A DNA stretch of 64,000 bases from Flavihumibacter petaseus NBRC 106054 (GCF_000974785.1 NZ_BBWV01000001.1:62001-126000); one strand, 5' to 3'; shown: positions 26,843-36,339, counted from the first letter of the stretch. A program made the numbers and translations. Notes: generated by a model from the letters alone, not told the origin.

Positions 26843-28162
26843 ATGTCATTTAGCCACAGAAAATGGGTGCTGGTGACTTACCTGATGATCACCGCATCAG
26901 CTTCAATCGCCCAGGAGTTCCGCCGAAAGGAAGAAAAATGGAGCTTTCATTTCCAACTGACCGGCATCATGCAGGCGCACCCCTCCTTTGACGCAGCCTA
27001 TTCAGGAGACAACAGCCTCCACGACTCAGCTGAACATGAATTGTCGCTCACCACCACGATCTATCTTGGCCGGCGTTTATGGAAAGGCGCCGCGATATAT
27101 TACAATCCGGAGGTCGCCGGGGGCAGCGGCATCAGTGGCGCCAAAGGTATTGCCGGCTTTACCAATGGAGAAACTTTTCGCATCGGCGATCCTGCTCCTG
27201 CATTTTACACAGCCAGGCTTTTCCTGGAACAGGAATTCTCCCTGGGGAATCAGCAGGACACGCTTTATGTTGATGCTGATGCCAACCAGCTGTCGGGATA
27301 CACTACCCGCAGTAAACTGGTTATCCGGGGCGGAAAATTTGCCTTGTCCGACTATTTTGATGACAATAGCCTCTGTCACAATCCGCGCACCTCCTTTTTC
27401 AACTGGTCACTCATGAGCAATGGTGCGTGGGACTATCCCGCCAACACCCGGGGATATACCTGGTCACTGATGGCCGAACTTATCCTTCCCCGCTGGTCAT
27501 TACGTGCCGCCACCGCCCTGGTTCCGGTTTATGCCAACGGACCCGACCTCGACTGGCACTATACAAAGGCCCATTCGGAAACTATCGAAGGGGAATACCA
27601 TTATACGATCGGGAGGCGGCAGGGAACGCTCCGGGCCCTGGCTTACCGGAACGTTTCCAAAGCACCGGACTACGATGTGGCGGCTGCAACAGACAAGGAC
27701 GTGATCTACGGCAAAGATTATGGCGGCGTGAAATATGGCTTCGGGCTGAATGCCGAACAGGAAATTTCCGATAACCTGGGGATTTTTGTGCGCAGCAGCT
27801 GGAATGACGGCCAAACGGCCACCTGGGCTTTTACGGAGATAGATCGCAGCCTCAGCGCAGGGATCCTTGCAACGGGCGCTTCGTGGAAGCGGCCTGGTGA
27901 CCGCCTGGGAATCGCTTTCGTAACCAACGGCATCTCCACACCGCACGCCCGCTTTCTGAACAGTGGCGGCTATGGCTTTATCATTGGTGACGGAAAACTT
28001 CCCGATCAGCGCGGAGAATCTATTGCGGAGTGCTTTTATAATGCTGCCGTTTTCGAACATTGCTGGCTGACTGCCGACTATCAGTTAGTGCAGCATCCTG
28101 CCTATAACCCTGACAGAGGACCGGTTCATGTGTTCGCCGCCCGGGTTCATATTGAATTCTGA
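26843..28162 (+). CDS. Carbohydrate-selective porin-like (OprB-type) outer-membrane protein
   Basis: A 439-residue exported barrel protein. ATG 26843 puts a typical signal peptide (SFSHRKWVLVTYLMITASASIAQ, shown in part) at the N-terminus; ATG 26822 in frame is possible and adds 7 residues. The mature sequence shows the OprB-like features EKWSFHFQLTGI, LTTTIYLGRRLWKGAAIYYNPE, a DYFDDN..CHNPRTSFFNWSL segment, and the C-terminal aromatic ending VHIEF. It may pass sugars across the outer membrane. It converges with the hybrid kinase gene with no spacer. Confidence 0.82.
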   Translation: MSFSHRKWVLVTYLMITASASIAQEFRRKEEKWSFHFQLTGIMQAHPSFDAAYSGDNSLHDSAEHELSLTTTIYLGRRLWKGAAIYYNPEVAGGSGISGAKGIAGFTNGETFRIGDPAPAFYTARLFLEQEFSLGNQQDTLYVDADANQLSGYTTRSKLVIRGGKFALSDYFDDNSLCHNPRTSFFNWSLMSNGAWDYPANTRGYTWSLMAELILPRWSLRAATALVPVYANGPDLDWHYTKAHSETIEGEYHYTIGRRQGTLRALAYRNVSKAPDYDVAAATDKDVIYGKDYGGVKYGFGLNAEQEISDNLGIFVRSSWNDGQTATWAFTEIDRSLSAGILATGASWKRPGDRLGIAFVTNGISTPHARFLNSGGYGFIIGDGKLPDQRGESIAECFYNAAVFEHCWLTADYQLVQHPAYNPDRGPVHVFAARVHIEF

Positions 28163-30325
28163 TCATGTTTCGAGTACCGACAAATAACTGGAAGCCTCCT
28201 GCAGGGCCTGATGAATTTTGCCGGACAACTGTGAAAAGACTGCCGCAAACTCCCGGTCATTCAGTTGCTGGTACTCAATGGCATCCAGGAAAGGATTCAA
28301 TTGCAGATTCAGCCCCATCACAGAAATACTGGTCTTCAACTGGTGAGCAACCTGTCTTGCTCTTTTCACATCTCCCGTTTTCCAGGAAGCCTCCAGCTCG
28401 GTCAGTTCCTGCGGAACCAGTTCAAGGAACTGCCGGCTGACTTCCGCTTCATATTCCCTGTCGCCGGCACTTACGGAATGCATGTACCGGAGATCAATAA
28501 CCGAAAAATGATTGATGCCGCCGAACTCGCGGATCGTTTCCAGTAATTCTTCTTCGAGGATCGGCTTCGACAGGTAACCGTTCATCCCTGCCGCCAGGCA
28601 TTTTTCTTTTTCGCCGGCGAACACATGCGCCGTCATGGCAATCACCGGCAATTCCCTACCCCATAGCTTGCGTATGGCAGCAACGGTATCATAGCCGTCC
28701 ATACCGGGCAACTGGATATCCAGTAATACGAGATCACAAGACCTTTCCCCCAGCACCCTGATGGCAGATTCACCATCGGCAACACACTCCACCCGGATCT
28801 GCCATTGCTCCAGCATCCGGGTCAGCAATGTCCTGTTCAGCTGATTGTCTTCAACCACCAGTACACGAAGATGGCTGAGATCAGGCAGGGGCTGATCGCC
28901 GGAAGGCAATGGTTGAAAAGCGTTGGATGCTATTGACGCCGGTGCGGGAACGACCAGATACGGCAACACCACACTGAAGCAGCTTCCCGCCCCCCATTCA
29001 CTTTCCACGGATACCCTTCCTTTTTGTAACCGCACCAGTTCCTGGACGATTGACAGTCCAAGGCCGGTTCCTCCCCTTGCTCCCACCGACGCCCCTACCT
29101 GGCCGAAACGTTCGAAAATATCGTCAATATCTTCCCGGCGTATCCCGATTCCGGAATCCTTCACATCAAACCGGAGGCAAAATCCTTCGGGGGCCGACCA
29201 GTCAGGCGTAACGGTTAGACTGATGGTGCCCCTGTCGGTAAATTTGAATGCGTTTCCCAGAAGATTGATCAGCACCTGGCTGAGCCTGGCAGGATCACCC
29301 AATAGTTTTTCAGGTACTGCCGGGGTGACGTCGACGAGAAAATCGATGGATTTTTCATGCGCTTTCTCCCTGAATATGGATTCCAGGTCAGCCAGGAGCT
29401 CCCGCGGTTTGAACACTATTTTTTCTATCCGCATCATGCCTGCTTCGATCTTGGAGAGGTCGAGCACGTCGTTGATAATGGTCAGCAGGTTAGCCGCAGC
29501 CTTGTCAATGGCCTGAACATATTCACGGCTGACGGCATCAGCGGGCTGCTTTTGCAAAAGTTGTGAGAAGCCCAGGATCGCATTCAGCGGCGTCCTGATC
29601 TCATGACTCATATTGGCCAGGAATTTTTCCTTTACGGCCACAGCCTGCTTTAATTCTTCCTGCGATGTATTCAGCTGGTTCAACAAATCCTGCTGCCGCC
29701 GGAGCCGGCTCAGTATGAACCAGAACAGGCCGATGGAACTGGCAATGATGAGGGCAAACAGCGCGACGCCCCAGCGTAATGCGCGACGCCCGCTTCTGTC
29801 GGCTGAAGCAATGATCTGGATGACCAGCTGTTGCCGGCTCGTTTCAATTTTGTGGCGGATATTATGGATACTGTCCATCAGTTGCCGCCGCTGTCCCGAA
29901 TCTGCCAGCCGGGCAGCGGCTTGCGGACCTTTATGATAGAAACTGTCGAGTATCCGGTTGTTGAGAAAGATGGCCTGTTCGATCATGGACTGCAATTCGT
30001 CAACATAAATCTCTGTGTGCGGATCGTCGCGGATCAGCTGAAGAGTCTCCATTCCCGAACGCACGGCAGAAAGGTCGACCGCCACAGCATCCATGGATGG
30101 CACCTGCCTGGCGGCAAGCGCAGTATCGATCTTCCGTTCCAGCAGATTCAGGTGATGTTCCACACGCTTCAATTCGTTGGCGACATTGAATTCGGCTACC
30201 ATCTTCTCGTTACCGCGAACAAGGTCAAATATGTTGGATGAAGAATTGTATTGAATGAAAACCAGGGCAAGAATTCCCGCGACAAAAGCAGCCAGAACGG
30301 CATATACAAAACGCTTTCCGATCAT
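28163..30325 (-). CDS. Hybrid sensor histidine kinase with receiver and Hpt domains
   Basis: A 720-residue membrane phosphorelay kinase. Helix 1 (about 6-24) and helix 2 (about 185-205) enclose a helical periplasmic sensor of about 160 residues. Then come HisKA with His241 (NMSHEIRTPLNAI), the ATPase domain with the N box (LLGNAFKF, about 355-362) and G boxes (DSGIGI, GGTGLGLS), a receiver with Asp536 (LLDIQLPGMDG) and Lys587, and a C-terminal Hpt domain with His661 (HQLKTS). ATG 30325 is preferred to TTG 30346. With a complete internal relay it needs an external final receiver; the LytTR regulator 0.4 kb away is one candidate but lacks proof. Confidence 0.93.
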   Translation of the reverse strand: MIGKRFVYAVLAAFVAGILALVFIQYNSSSNIFDLVRGNEKMVAEFNVANELKRVEHHLNLLERKIDTALAARQVPSMDAVAVDLSAVRSGMETLQLIRDDPHTEIYVDELQSMIEQAIFLNNRILDSFYHKGPQAAARLADSGQRRQLMDSIHNIRHKIETSRQQLVIQIIASADRSGRRALRWGVALFALIIASSIGLFWFILSRLRRQQDLLNQLNTSQEELKQAVAVKEKFLANMSHEIRTPLNAILGFSQLLQKQPADAVSREYVQAIDKAAANLLTIINDVLDLSKIEAGMMRIEKIVFKPRELLADLESIFREKAHEKSIDFLVDVTPAVPEKLLGDPARLSQVLINLLGNAFKFTDRGTISLTVTPDWSAPEGFCLRFDVKDSGIGIRREDIDDIFERFGQVGASVGARGGTGLGLSIVQELVRLQKGRVSVESEWGAGSCFSVVLPYLVVPAPASIASNAFQPLPSGDQPLPDLSHLRVLVVEDNQLNRTLLTRMLEQWQIRVECVADGESAIRVLGERSCDLVLLDIQLPGMDGYDTVAAIRKLWGRELPVIAMTAHVFAGEKEKCLAAGMNGYLSKPILEEELLETIREFGGINHFSVIDLRYMHSVSAGDREYEAEVSRQFLELVPQELTELEASWKTGDVKRARQVAHQLKTSISVMGLNLQLNPFLDAIEYQQLNDREFAAVFSQLSGKIHQALQEASSYLSVLET

Positions 30326-30347
30326 GCGGTGATGTTCAGGCTTCAAT

Positions 30348-30527
30348 TTACTTTAAATAACGGATCAGGAGAAAAGCCATCAGCACAATGCAGCCGATCA
30401 GGCAACTGCACCCGGCGATCAGCTGGTGAAGATCCTGCCCCGTATAAAACAGCCGCAACAACCAGGTAAATACCAGGGCCAGGACGATAGTATCCAGCAG
30501 AAATAATATGAGATATAGCTGTTTCAT
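30348..30527 (-). CDS. Small two-helix membrane protein
   Basis: A 59-residue protein starting at ATG 30527 with two hydrophobic helices (QLYLILFLLDTIVLALVFTWLL and GCSCLIGCIVLMAFLLIRYL, shown approximately). A GTG at 30635 would extend it to 95 residues, but the added part has no obvious signal. It ends 22 bp before the ATG of the hybrid kinase gene, in the same direction, so it may be co-transcribed with it. I recognise no family. Confidence 0.4.
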   Translation of the reverse strand: MKQLYLILFLLDTIVLALVFTWLLRLFYTGQDLHQLIAGCSCLIGCIVLMAFLLIRYLK

Positions 30528-30722
30528 GAAAAAAAGGAGGGCCACATAGACATGCAGCCCGAACCAAACCTTACTGCTGAGAAAATCCTCAAAACCTAAA
30601 TTGTCGTAAACCTGAACCAAATCTACTGCGGACACGCGCAGGGGAAAAGCGGCAATAGTCCGGGAGGGAAAAACAGTCGGTCAGGAAGGAATTTGGCTCG
30701 GTGGCGATCGCCGGCGGAAGCG

Positions 30723-31418
30723 CTAGAGGATCCTTAACCGGCGGTTCAACTGGGCCCGGTAAGCATCTGCAACAGGAACAGACGTCTGGTTGATCACCAG
30801 CGCGCCATCGCGGATGGCATCGATCTTGCCCACCTGTACAACATACGATCGGTGCACCCTCAGGAACAGGCTGGCAGGCAACCGCTCTTCTACCGCTTTC
30901 AGTGTATTATGAATGATGTGGTATTTCTGCGCGGTATGAAGCTTAACAAAATCGCCCATAGCTTCCGCGTATAAAATTTCGGCAACTTCCAGCCGCTTTA
31001 CGGTATTTGCTTCCCTGATGAACAGAAAGCCCTCCGGTGCAGTACTGCTCTCGAGCTGACTGGCCTGCTGCCATTCACGGGCTTTTTCTATTGCCTGGCG
31101 GAAACGCAGCGGCGTAACCGGCTTCACCAGGTAATCCACTACATTAAGGTCAAAGGCCTCCGCGGCATATTCCTTTTTTGAGGTGGTAAAGATGATCAAC
31201 GGGCGTTTCTCACCCAGGTTGCGGACCAGATCGATCCCACTGAGCCCCGGCATCTCAATGTCCAGTAACAAAAGATCAATTCCACCTTTTAACAGCAATG
31301 AAGCAGCTTCCGTGGCATCACTGGCTTCACCGGCGTAAGCCAGGTCGGGAACCTGGCTTACCAATTGCCGCATCGTGGTGCGGGCAATTTTGTTATCATC
31401 TATGACCAGACAATTCAC
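30723..31418 (-). CDS. LytTR-family response regulator
   Basis: A 231-residue AlgR/AgrA-like regulator. The receiver has the acidic pair in VIDDNK, phospho-acceptor Asp53 (LLLDIEMPG) and Lys in YLVKPVTP. The LytTR DNA-binding domain (about residues 130-228) contains EILYAEAMGDFVKLHT, HNTLKAVEERLP and FLRVHRSYVV. The start is GTG 31418, which overlaps the upstream TGA in a GTGA junction, so its translation is probably tied to that of the secreted protein gene. No LytS-type kinase is adjacent. Confidence 0.92.
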   Translation of the reverse strand: MNCLVIDDNKIARTTMRQLVSQVPDLAYAGEASDATEAASLLLKGGIDLLLLDIEMPGLSGIDLVRNLGEKRPLIIFTTSKKEYAAEAFDLNVVDYLVKPVTPLRFRQAIEKAREWQQASQLESSTAPEGFLFIREANTVKRLEVAEILYAEAMGDFVKLHTAQKYHIIHNTLKAVEERLPASLFLRVHRSYVVQVGKIDAIRDGALVINQTSVPVADAYRAQLNRRLRIL

Positions 31419-31987
31419 TCGGTCAATTTAGCATAATATTCTACATTTCCTTCAGGATCCACTTTTACCACCAGGTCTTTTCCGGGTGATTTCAATTGCA
31501 CAAAATAGTTATCACGTCCTTCAAAAAAGTTCCCATAAATTTCCAGGCCTTCGTCATTGGCCTCATTGTCATCGTACCAGATCACCGCAACTGGCATCAT
31601 ACCGGGGTAATATTTCTCAATTGATTTCTTACCGGGCTCTGGAATGTCCGACCATGTTTTACTTTCACTGGTTCCCAGTAGCGTGCTTTCAACACCGTAA
31701 TAAGCAGTAAGCTCATGGCCGTTCTGTTCAAAACTGGCTTCATCAAGGCCTTTTCTGCGTTGCCAGCTCACCTGGGCCACATCTCCAAAGTCCTGGTAAA
31801 ATGCCGTTTTCGAAAGATCACTGACACCACTGCCGGCTTTTTCCATCTTTCGCTCCTGCCTGGACGCTTTCCTGTTTTCACGGGCGGCTTTTTTTGCTGC
31901 ATCTGTTACGCCTGCCTGAACAACACCTGTTGTCACTAACCCTGCGATCAGCATCAGGATCACTGCGGGCCTTCTTTTCTGTTTCAT
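31415..31987 (-). CDS. Secreted PepSY-like hypothetical protein
   Basis: A 190-residue exported protein with a signal peptide (KQKRRPAVILMLIAGLVTTGVVQA) followed by a highly charged Lys/Arg/Glu stretch (residues about 31-50) and a domain with strands DVAQVSWQRRKGLDEASFEQ, HELTAYYGVES, MMPVAVIWYDDN and VKVDPEGNVEYYAKL. The layout resembles the PepSY-like proteins seen elsewhere in this window. It is coupled by a 4-bp overlap to the LytTR regulator. Role unknown; a signal input for the regulator is speculative. Confidence 0.65.
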   Translation of the reverse strand: MKQKRRPAVILMLIAGLVTTGVVQAGVTDAAKKAARENRKASRQERKMEKAGSGVSDLSKTAFYQDFGDVAQVSWQRRKGLDEASFEQNGHELTAYYGVESTLLGTSESKTWSDIPEPGKKSIEKYYPGMMPVAVIWYDDNEANDEGLEIYGNFFEGRDNYFVQLKSPGKDLVVKVDPEGNVEYYAKLTE

Positions 31988-32022
31988 AACATTTGATTTT
32001 ACATGAATAAAATTCCATGAAT

Positions 32023-32030
32023 CAAACTTA
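32023..32030 (-). promoter_or_regulatory. -7 promoter box TAAGTTTG (minus strand)
   Basis: Perfect TAnnTTTG on the minus strand, about 35 nt before ATG 31987, well placed to drive the secreted-protein/LytTR pair. The -33 element is not obvious. Confidence 0.5.
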
Positions 32031-32092
32031 CGTCACAGGCTGCCGGCGTTGCAGGCAGGATCGGTCAACAGGCTTTACCTGTCGGCGGTTAC

Positions 32093-34819
32093 CTATGCCT
32101 TCTGCAGAAACTCCCGCAGCACATATTGCAATATCCCCCCATGATGATAGTAGGCGATCTCAATCGCAGAATCGAGCCTCGACCGCACTTTAAAGCTGAT
32201 CGGATCACCGGCTGCAGGTACTGCTACCACATCCAGCAATTTATTGGGTACCGGCGCGTCCGCGATTCCCCTGATCTCATATCGCTCTAATCCTGTCAGC
32301 CCCAGCGATTCCGCATTTTCGCCCGCAAGGTATTCAAGCGGGATAACGCCCATACCCACCAGGTTACTGCGGTGGATGCGCTCATAACTTTCCGCGATCA
32401 CTGCCTTAACGCCAAGCAGGTTCGTACCCTTAGCTGCCCAATCACGCGATGATCCGCTGCCATATTCTTTGCCAGCCAGTACGATCAGCGGTGTTTGCTG
32501 CTGCGCATACAACACTGCCGCATCGAACACCGGAAGCACCGTACCGGTGGGAATATGCGTGGTATAACCTCCTTCCTTAGCCGAAATCTGATTTTTGATG
32601 CGCACATTGGCAAAGGTTCCGCGAACCATTACTTCTTCATTACCCCGTCTTGAGCCATACGAGTTAAAAAGACGTGGTTCGATGCCGCGGTCCATCAGGT
32701 ACTTGCCGGCAGCCGAATCTGCCTTGAAGGATCCAGCGGGTGAAATATGATCGGTGGTGACGGAGTCGCCCAGTTTCAGCAACACCCGGGCATCGTAAAT
32801 ATCCTGCATGGGCAAAGGCTCGTCAGATATATTCTTGAAGAAAGATGCTTCCCGGATATACGTGGAATCATTGCTCCAGTGATAGTCTTTTCCAGACGGC
32901 GCATGTAACCCTTTCCACTGGTCATCGCCATCAAATATTACACTGTAGGTCTCCTCGTAATCCTTTTGGCTCACCGCCGCCTGCATGGCTTCACTGATCT
33001 CCTGCTGGGATGGCCAGATATCCCGGAGAAATACAGCTTCGCCATTGGGGTCATATCCCAGTGGGTCAGTCACCAGGTTGATATCGATCCTGCCAACAAT
33101 GGCATAAGCCACCACCAGCATCGGGGACGCAAGGAAATTCATCTTGACCTGCGGATGCACCCTCGCTTCAAAATTCCTGTTGCCGGACAATACTGATGCC
33201 ACAATCAGGTTACCGCGATCCACCGCTTCGGCAATATGCAGTGGCAACGGGCCACTGTTACCAATACAGCTCGTACAACCATATCCTACAGTATGGAATC
33301 GTAATGCCGAAAGGTCTGTCATCAATCCGGCACGCTCCAGGTATTGTGTCACTACCTTTGAACCAGGGGCAAGGCTGGTCTTTACCCAGGGCTTGGTTGT
33401 TAACCCGCGGCTGATTGCTTTACGGGCCACCAGCCCGGCGCCCAACATCACACTGGGATTGGAAGTGTTGGTACAACTGGTGATGGCAGCGATCACAATC
33501 GAGCCATCGCTGAGTACATACTCCTGGTTCCGCAATTTGATCCGTACCGATTGAAGGCTGTCCACTTCAACGGCAACATCATCCAGGGGCTTCTGTACTT
33601 CATAGGTAAATGTCGTTCCGGATCCGCCCTCTTCCAGCCACGCACTGTCGCGCCGTTTGCCTTCAGGGGTGTAGATTCTCTTATATTCCTTGTTAAGCAA
33701 TTCACCGAACTGCTCATGCAGCTCCTTTACCAGCACTTTGTCCTGCGGCCGTTTTGGTCCTGCAACCGTTGGCTGGATCTGAGAAAGGTCGAGGCTCACC
33801 GTATCAGAGTAACGGATTTTTTCAGTTCCCGTACGCCATAGCAGATTCTCGCGGCAATACGTTTCCACCAGTTTGATCTGCTCCTCAGAACGGTTGGTGC
33901 GCCGCATATAATCAAGGGTCTGGCTATCGATCGGAAAATAGGTTACCGTACAGCCGAATTCGGGGGACATATTGGAGATGGTGGCACGGTCCGGCACAGA
34001 CAAATGATCCAGCCCGTCGCCAAATACCTCCACAAATTTTCCGACCACACCATATTTCCTTAACAATTCGGTAATCGTCAGCACCATGTCTGTGGCCGTA
34101 ATTCCTTCCGCCAGTTTCCCGGTAAGCTCAAGCCCAATCACCTGGGGACAGGTAAAATAAACCGGCTGCCCCAGCAAAGCCGCTTCGGCTTCAATACCGC
34201 CCACCCCCCAGGCCATTACACCGATACCGTTCACCATCGGCGTATGCGAATCTGTACCTACCAGGGAGTCCGGAAAAATCCAGCCATCGCGACGGATTAC
34301 TGCCTGCGCCAGGTATTCCAGGTTTACCTGGTGGCAGATCCCCATGCCGGGCGGCACCACAGTAAAATTGTCAAATGCCTGTTGCCCCCATTTCAGCAGC
34401 TGATACCTTTCTTTATTTCTTTCATACTCGTATACAACGTTTTTATTATAAGCATAGTCAGTACCAAAAAAATCCACTTGTACAGAGTGATCTACCACCA
34501 GGTCGACAGGAATAGCCGGATTGATGCGGCTCCCATCCTTCCCCCTGCGGATCACTTCCGCCCGGATGCTGGCAAGATCCACTACTGCCGGTACCCCCGT
34601 AAAATCCTGCATCAGTACTCTGGCCGGCTTAAAGGGGATTTCCCTGTCCGTTCCCTCCGGCAACCAGTTCACAAGCGTATCAAGGTGTTCATCCGTGATA
34701 CCAAAACCGTCGTGATTGCGCAATACATTCTCCAGGAGAATGCGGATGGAAAACGGAAGCGAACTGATGTCTTTTCCTTCAGATTGAAGTTGTTTGAGGG
34801 AGGCGATCCTGTCATTCAT
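32093..34819 (-). CDS. acnA: Aconitate hydratase, AcnA type
   Basis: A 908-residue monomeric aconitase of the AcnA/IRP1 type, which interconverts citrate and isocitrate through a 4Fe-4S cluster in the TCA cycle. The three cluster ligands are visible: Cys449 (AITSCTN) and Cys515/Cys518 (GYGCTSCIGN), with the same 66 and 3 residue spacings as in E. coli AcnA. Other family signatures include VVDHSVQVD, GTDSHTPMVNGIGVM and the C-terminal YGSGSSRDWAAKG. ATG 34819 is used because the ORF extension begins at TTG 34825. It stands alone, with a perfect 14-bp palindrome 27 bp upstream of the ATG. Confidence 0.97.
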   Translation of the reverse strand: MNDRIASLKQLQSEGKDISSLPFSIRILLENVLRNHDGFGITDEHLDTLVNWLPEGTDREIPFKPARVLMQDFTGVPAVVDLASIRAEVIRRGKDGSRINPAIPVDLVVDHSVQVDFFGTDYAYNKNVVYEYERNKERYQLLKWGQQAFDNFTVVPPGMGICHQVNLEYLAQAVIRRDGWIFPDSLVGTDSHTPMVNGIGVMAWGVGGIEAEAALLGQPVYFTCPQVIGLELTGKLAEGITATDMVLTITELLRKYGVVGKFVEVFGDGLDHLSVPDRATISNMSPEFGCTVTYFPIDSQTLDYMRRTNRSEEQIKLVETYCRENLLWRTGTEKIRYSDTVSLDLSQIQPTVAGPKRPQDKVLVKELHEQFGELLNKEYKRIYTPEGKRRDSAWLEEGGSGTTFTYEVQKPLDDVAVEVDSLQSVRIKLRNQEYVLSDGSIVIAAITSCTNTSNPSVMLGAGLVARKAISRGLTTKPWVKTSLAPGSKVVTQYLERAGLMTDLSALRFHTVGYGCTSCIGNSGPLPLHIAEAVDRGNLIVASVLSGNRNFEARVHPQVKMNFLASPMLVVAYAIVGRIDINLVTDPLGYDPNGEAVFLRDIWPSQQEISEAMQAAVSQKDYEETYSVIFDGDDQWKGLHAPSGKDYHWSNDSTYIREASFFKNISDEPLPMQDIYDARVLLKLGDSVTTDHISPAGSFKADSAAGKYLMDRGIEPRLFNSYGSRRGNEEVMVRGTFANVRIKNQISAKEGGYTTHIPTGTVLPVFDAAVLYAQQQTPLIVLAGKEYGSGSSRDWAAKGTNLLGVKAVIAESYERIHRSNLVGMGVIPLEYLAGENAESLGLTGLERYEIRGIADAPVPNKLLDVVAVPAAGDPISFKVRSRLDSAIEIAYYHHGGILQYVLREFLQKA

Positions 34820-34845
34820 AATCAAATCGTTTATAAGGACTATTA

Positions 34846-34859
34846 AATTACCGGTAATT
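34846..34859. promoter_or_regulatory. Palindrome AATTACCGGTAATT
   Basis: A perfect 14-bp inverted repeat between the divergent acnA and LVIVD genes. It could be an operator. It shares the core TTACC/GGTAA with the palindrome at 40681-40695. Confidence 0.35.
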
Positions 34860-34915
34860 ACGCATACATCAGGCCAACCTTATTCAAAATAAACACTAAC
34901 ACCAAACCTTTCCAA

Positions 34916-35506
34916 ATGCAAACCCTTCCCAGAACGAGCACCCTCCTGCTACTGGCTGGACTCGTAGTCACGCTGGTTTCCTGTTTTGACTTTTCCCGGC
35001 GGCCCGTTCCGCCGCCGCCGGAACAGATCTTCGAAGAAGCCTACGTGCCGGTATACGGTACTGATCCCGCCAAAAGAACCATTTCTGCAACCACGGCTCA
35101 ACCTACCGAAGCTGCCGGAAAGATCTATGTTGCCGGCAAACGCCTTTACCAGGTCGAAAAGTACAAGGGCATTCATGTGATCGATTACACCGACAGGGAA
35201 CATCCGCAAAAAATGGCATTTATCAATATTCCGGGATGCACTGAAGTGGCGGTGAAGTCCAATGTACTGTTTACGAACAATATGATGGACCTGGTGACGG
35301 TTGATATCAGCGATCTCTCTGTGGTGAAAGAACTTTCCCGCACACCGACCGCCTTTGAGGTAGAATATTATTTCAATGGACTGGCAATGGACGCAAAGCC
35401 TGAACAACGCAATGTTCATTATGTATGCCCCAATCCCTACAGTGGAGATGTGATCGAATGGAAACTCGAAAAAAAGGTTGCCGGAGCCTATTGCATCACC
35501 CAATAA
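34916..35506 (+). CDS. LVIVD-repeat lipoprotein
   Basis: A 196-residue predicted lipoprotein with lipobox LVSC (Cys about 23) after MQTLPRTSTLLLLAGLVVT. A Pro-rich linker (RRPVPPPPEQ) precedes beta-propeller-type LVIVD strands: KIYVAGKRLYQVEKYKGIHV, INIPGCTEVAVKSNVLFTNN and LVTVDISDLSVVKEL. Such proteins are thought to lie at the outer membrane of Bacteroidota; no biochemical role is established. Ten bases separate it from a second LVIVD lipoprotein, so they are probably one operon. Confidence 0.78.
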   Translation: MQTLPRTSTLLLLAGLVVTLVSCFDFSRRPVPPPPEQIFEEAYVPVYGTDPAKRTISATTAQPTEAAGKIYVAGKRLYQVEKYKGIHVIDYTDREHPQKMAFINIPGCTEVAVKSNVLFTNNMMDLVTVDISDLSVVKELSRTPTAFEVEYYFNGLAMDAKPEQRNVHYVCPNPYSGDVIEWKLEKKVAGAYCITQ

Positions 35507-35516
35507 ACCTGAACAA

Positions 35517-36284
35517 ATGAAAAAAATACTATCCAGCCTGGTGGTGATACTCATCTTAACTACCATGATTGCTTCCTGCTCAAAAGATGGTGCGGGTAAT
35601 TATGCCGCTGCACCAGACAACAACAGCGGAAATGGAAAAAGCGGATCCATGGCGCGTTTTACGATGGTAGGCAATTATCTCTACATCGTCGACTTATCCA
35701 GCCTGAAAGCTTACGACTGCAGTGATCCGGAAAATCCGAAATTGTCTGGCTCCACCTACCTCAGCTGGAATATAGAGACCATCTATCCTTACCAGGACAA
35801 GCTGTTTATCGGGTCTTCCAATGGCATGTATGTTTTCTCCCTGGAAGATCCTGCCAACCCGAAAATGGAAGGGTCCGTCAGCCATGTACGCGCCTGCGAC
35901 CCGGTAATCGGTAACGATACCGTGGCTTATGTAACCCTGCGGAGTTTTGGCAACAATTGTGGCAGCACTACCAATGTGCTCAACGTTTACAACATAAAGA
36001 ACAGTGCACAACCTGTTCTGGTGAATACCATCGAAATGGCATCTCCATACGGGTTGGGAATGAGCGATACTGCCCTCTATGTTTGCGATGGCACCAGTGG
36101 CCTTAAAGTATATAATATCGCCAATGCCTGGCAGCCGGAGCTGGTGAAAACAATTTCCGGCTTTGACTTCCAGGATGTCATCCCCTATGGCGATATCCTG
36201 ATTTCCCATATCGCTGACGGATTTCATTTTTTTGATATTTCTGATCCGCTGGAACCGGTTGAGACCGGTGTGGTGAATGATTAA
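35517..36284 (+). CDS. LVIVD-repeat lipoprotein (larger)
   Basis: A 255-residue predicted lipoprotein. ATG 35517 gives a signal peptide with lipobox IASC (Cys about 22), followed by an Asn/Gly/Ser linker. The body has four or more propeller blades with the LVIVD pattern, for example NYLYIVDLSSLKAYDCSDPENP, KLFIGSSNGMYVFSLEDPANP, ALYVCDGTSGLKVYNIANA and DILISHIADGFHFFDISDP. The upstream in-frame start 35478 lies inside the previous gene. The 3' end is 55 bp before the MBL hydrolase. Confidence 0.8.
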   Translation: MKKILSSLVVILILTTMIASCSKDGAGNYAAAPDNNSGNGKSGSMARFTMVGNYLYIVDLSSLKAYDCSDPENPKLSGSTYLSWNIETIYPYQDKLFIGSSNGMYVFSLEDPANPKMEGSVSHVRACDPVIGNDTVAYVTLRSFGNNCGSTTNVLNVYNIKNSAQPVLVNTIEMASPYGLGMSDTALYVCDGTSGLKVYNIANAWQPELVKTISGFDFQDVIPYGDILISHIADGFHFFDISDPLEPVETGVVND

Positions 36285-36306
36285 GGAATAATGATCGTGG
36301 TGGATG

Positions 36307-36336
36307 TTTAGGTGATGTTTCAGGGGCGTACTTTTG
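36307..36336 (+). promoter_or_regulatory. Promoter TTTA-N18-TACTTTTG abutting the MBL gene start
   Basis: A perfect -7 box TACTTTTG (36329-36336) ends only 3 nt before ATG 36340, with TTTA at 36307-36310. If this promoter is active, transcription would begin at or next to the ATG, implying a leaderless mRNA. Confidence 0.4.
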
Positions 36337-36339
36337 CGT

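Noticed and set aside
30528-30635. GTG-initiated N-terminal extension of the small membrane protein
   Set aside because: The added 36 residues show no conserved feature, and an in-frame ATG follows; still, the start is not certain.
30703-30712. GGCGATCGCC palindrome after the LytTR regulator gene
   Set aside because: Contains the common GCGATCGC motif and has no T-tract; not convincing as a terminator or operator.
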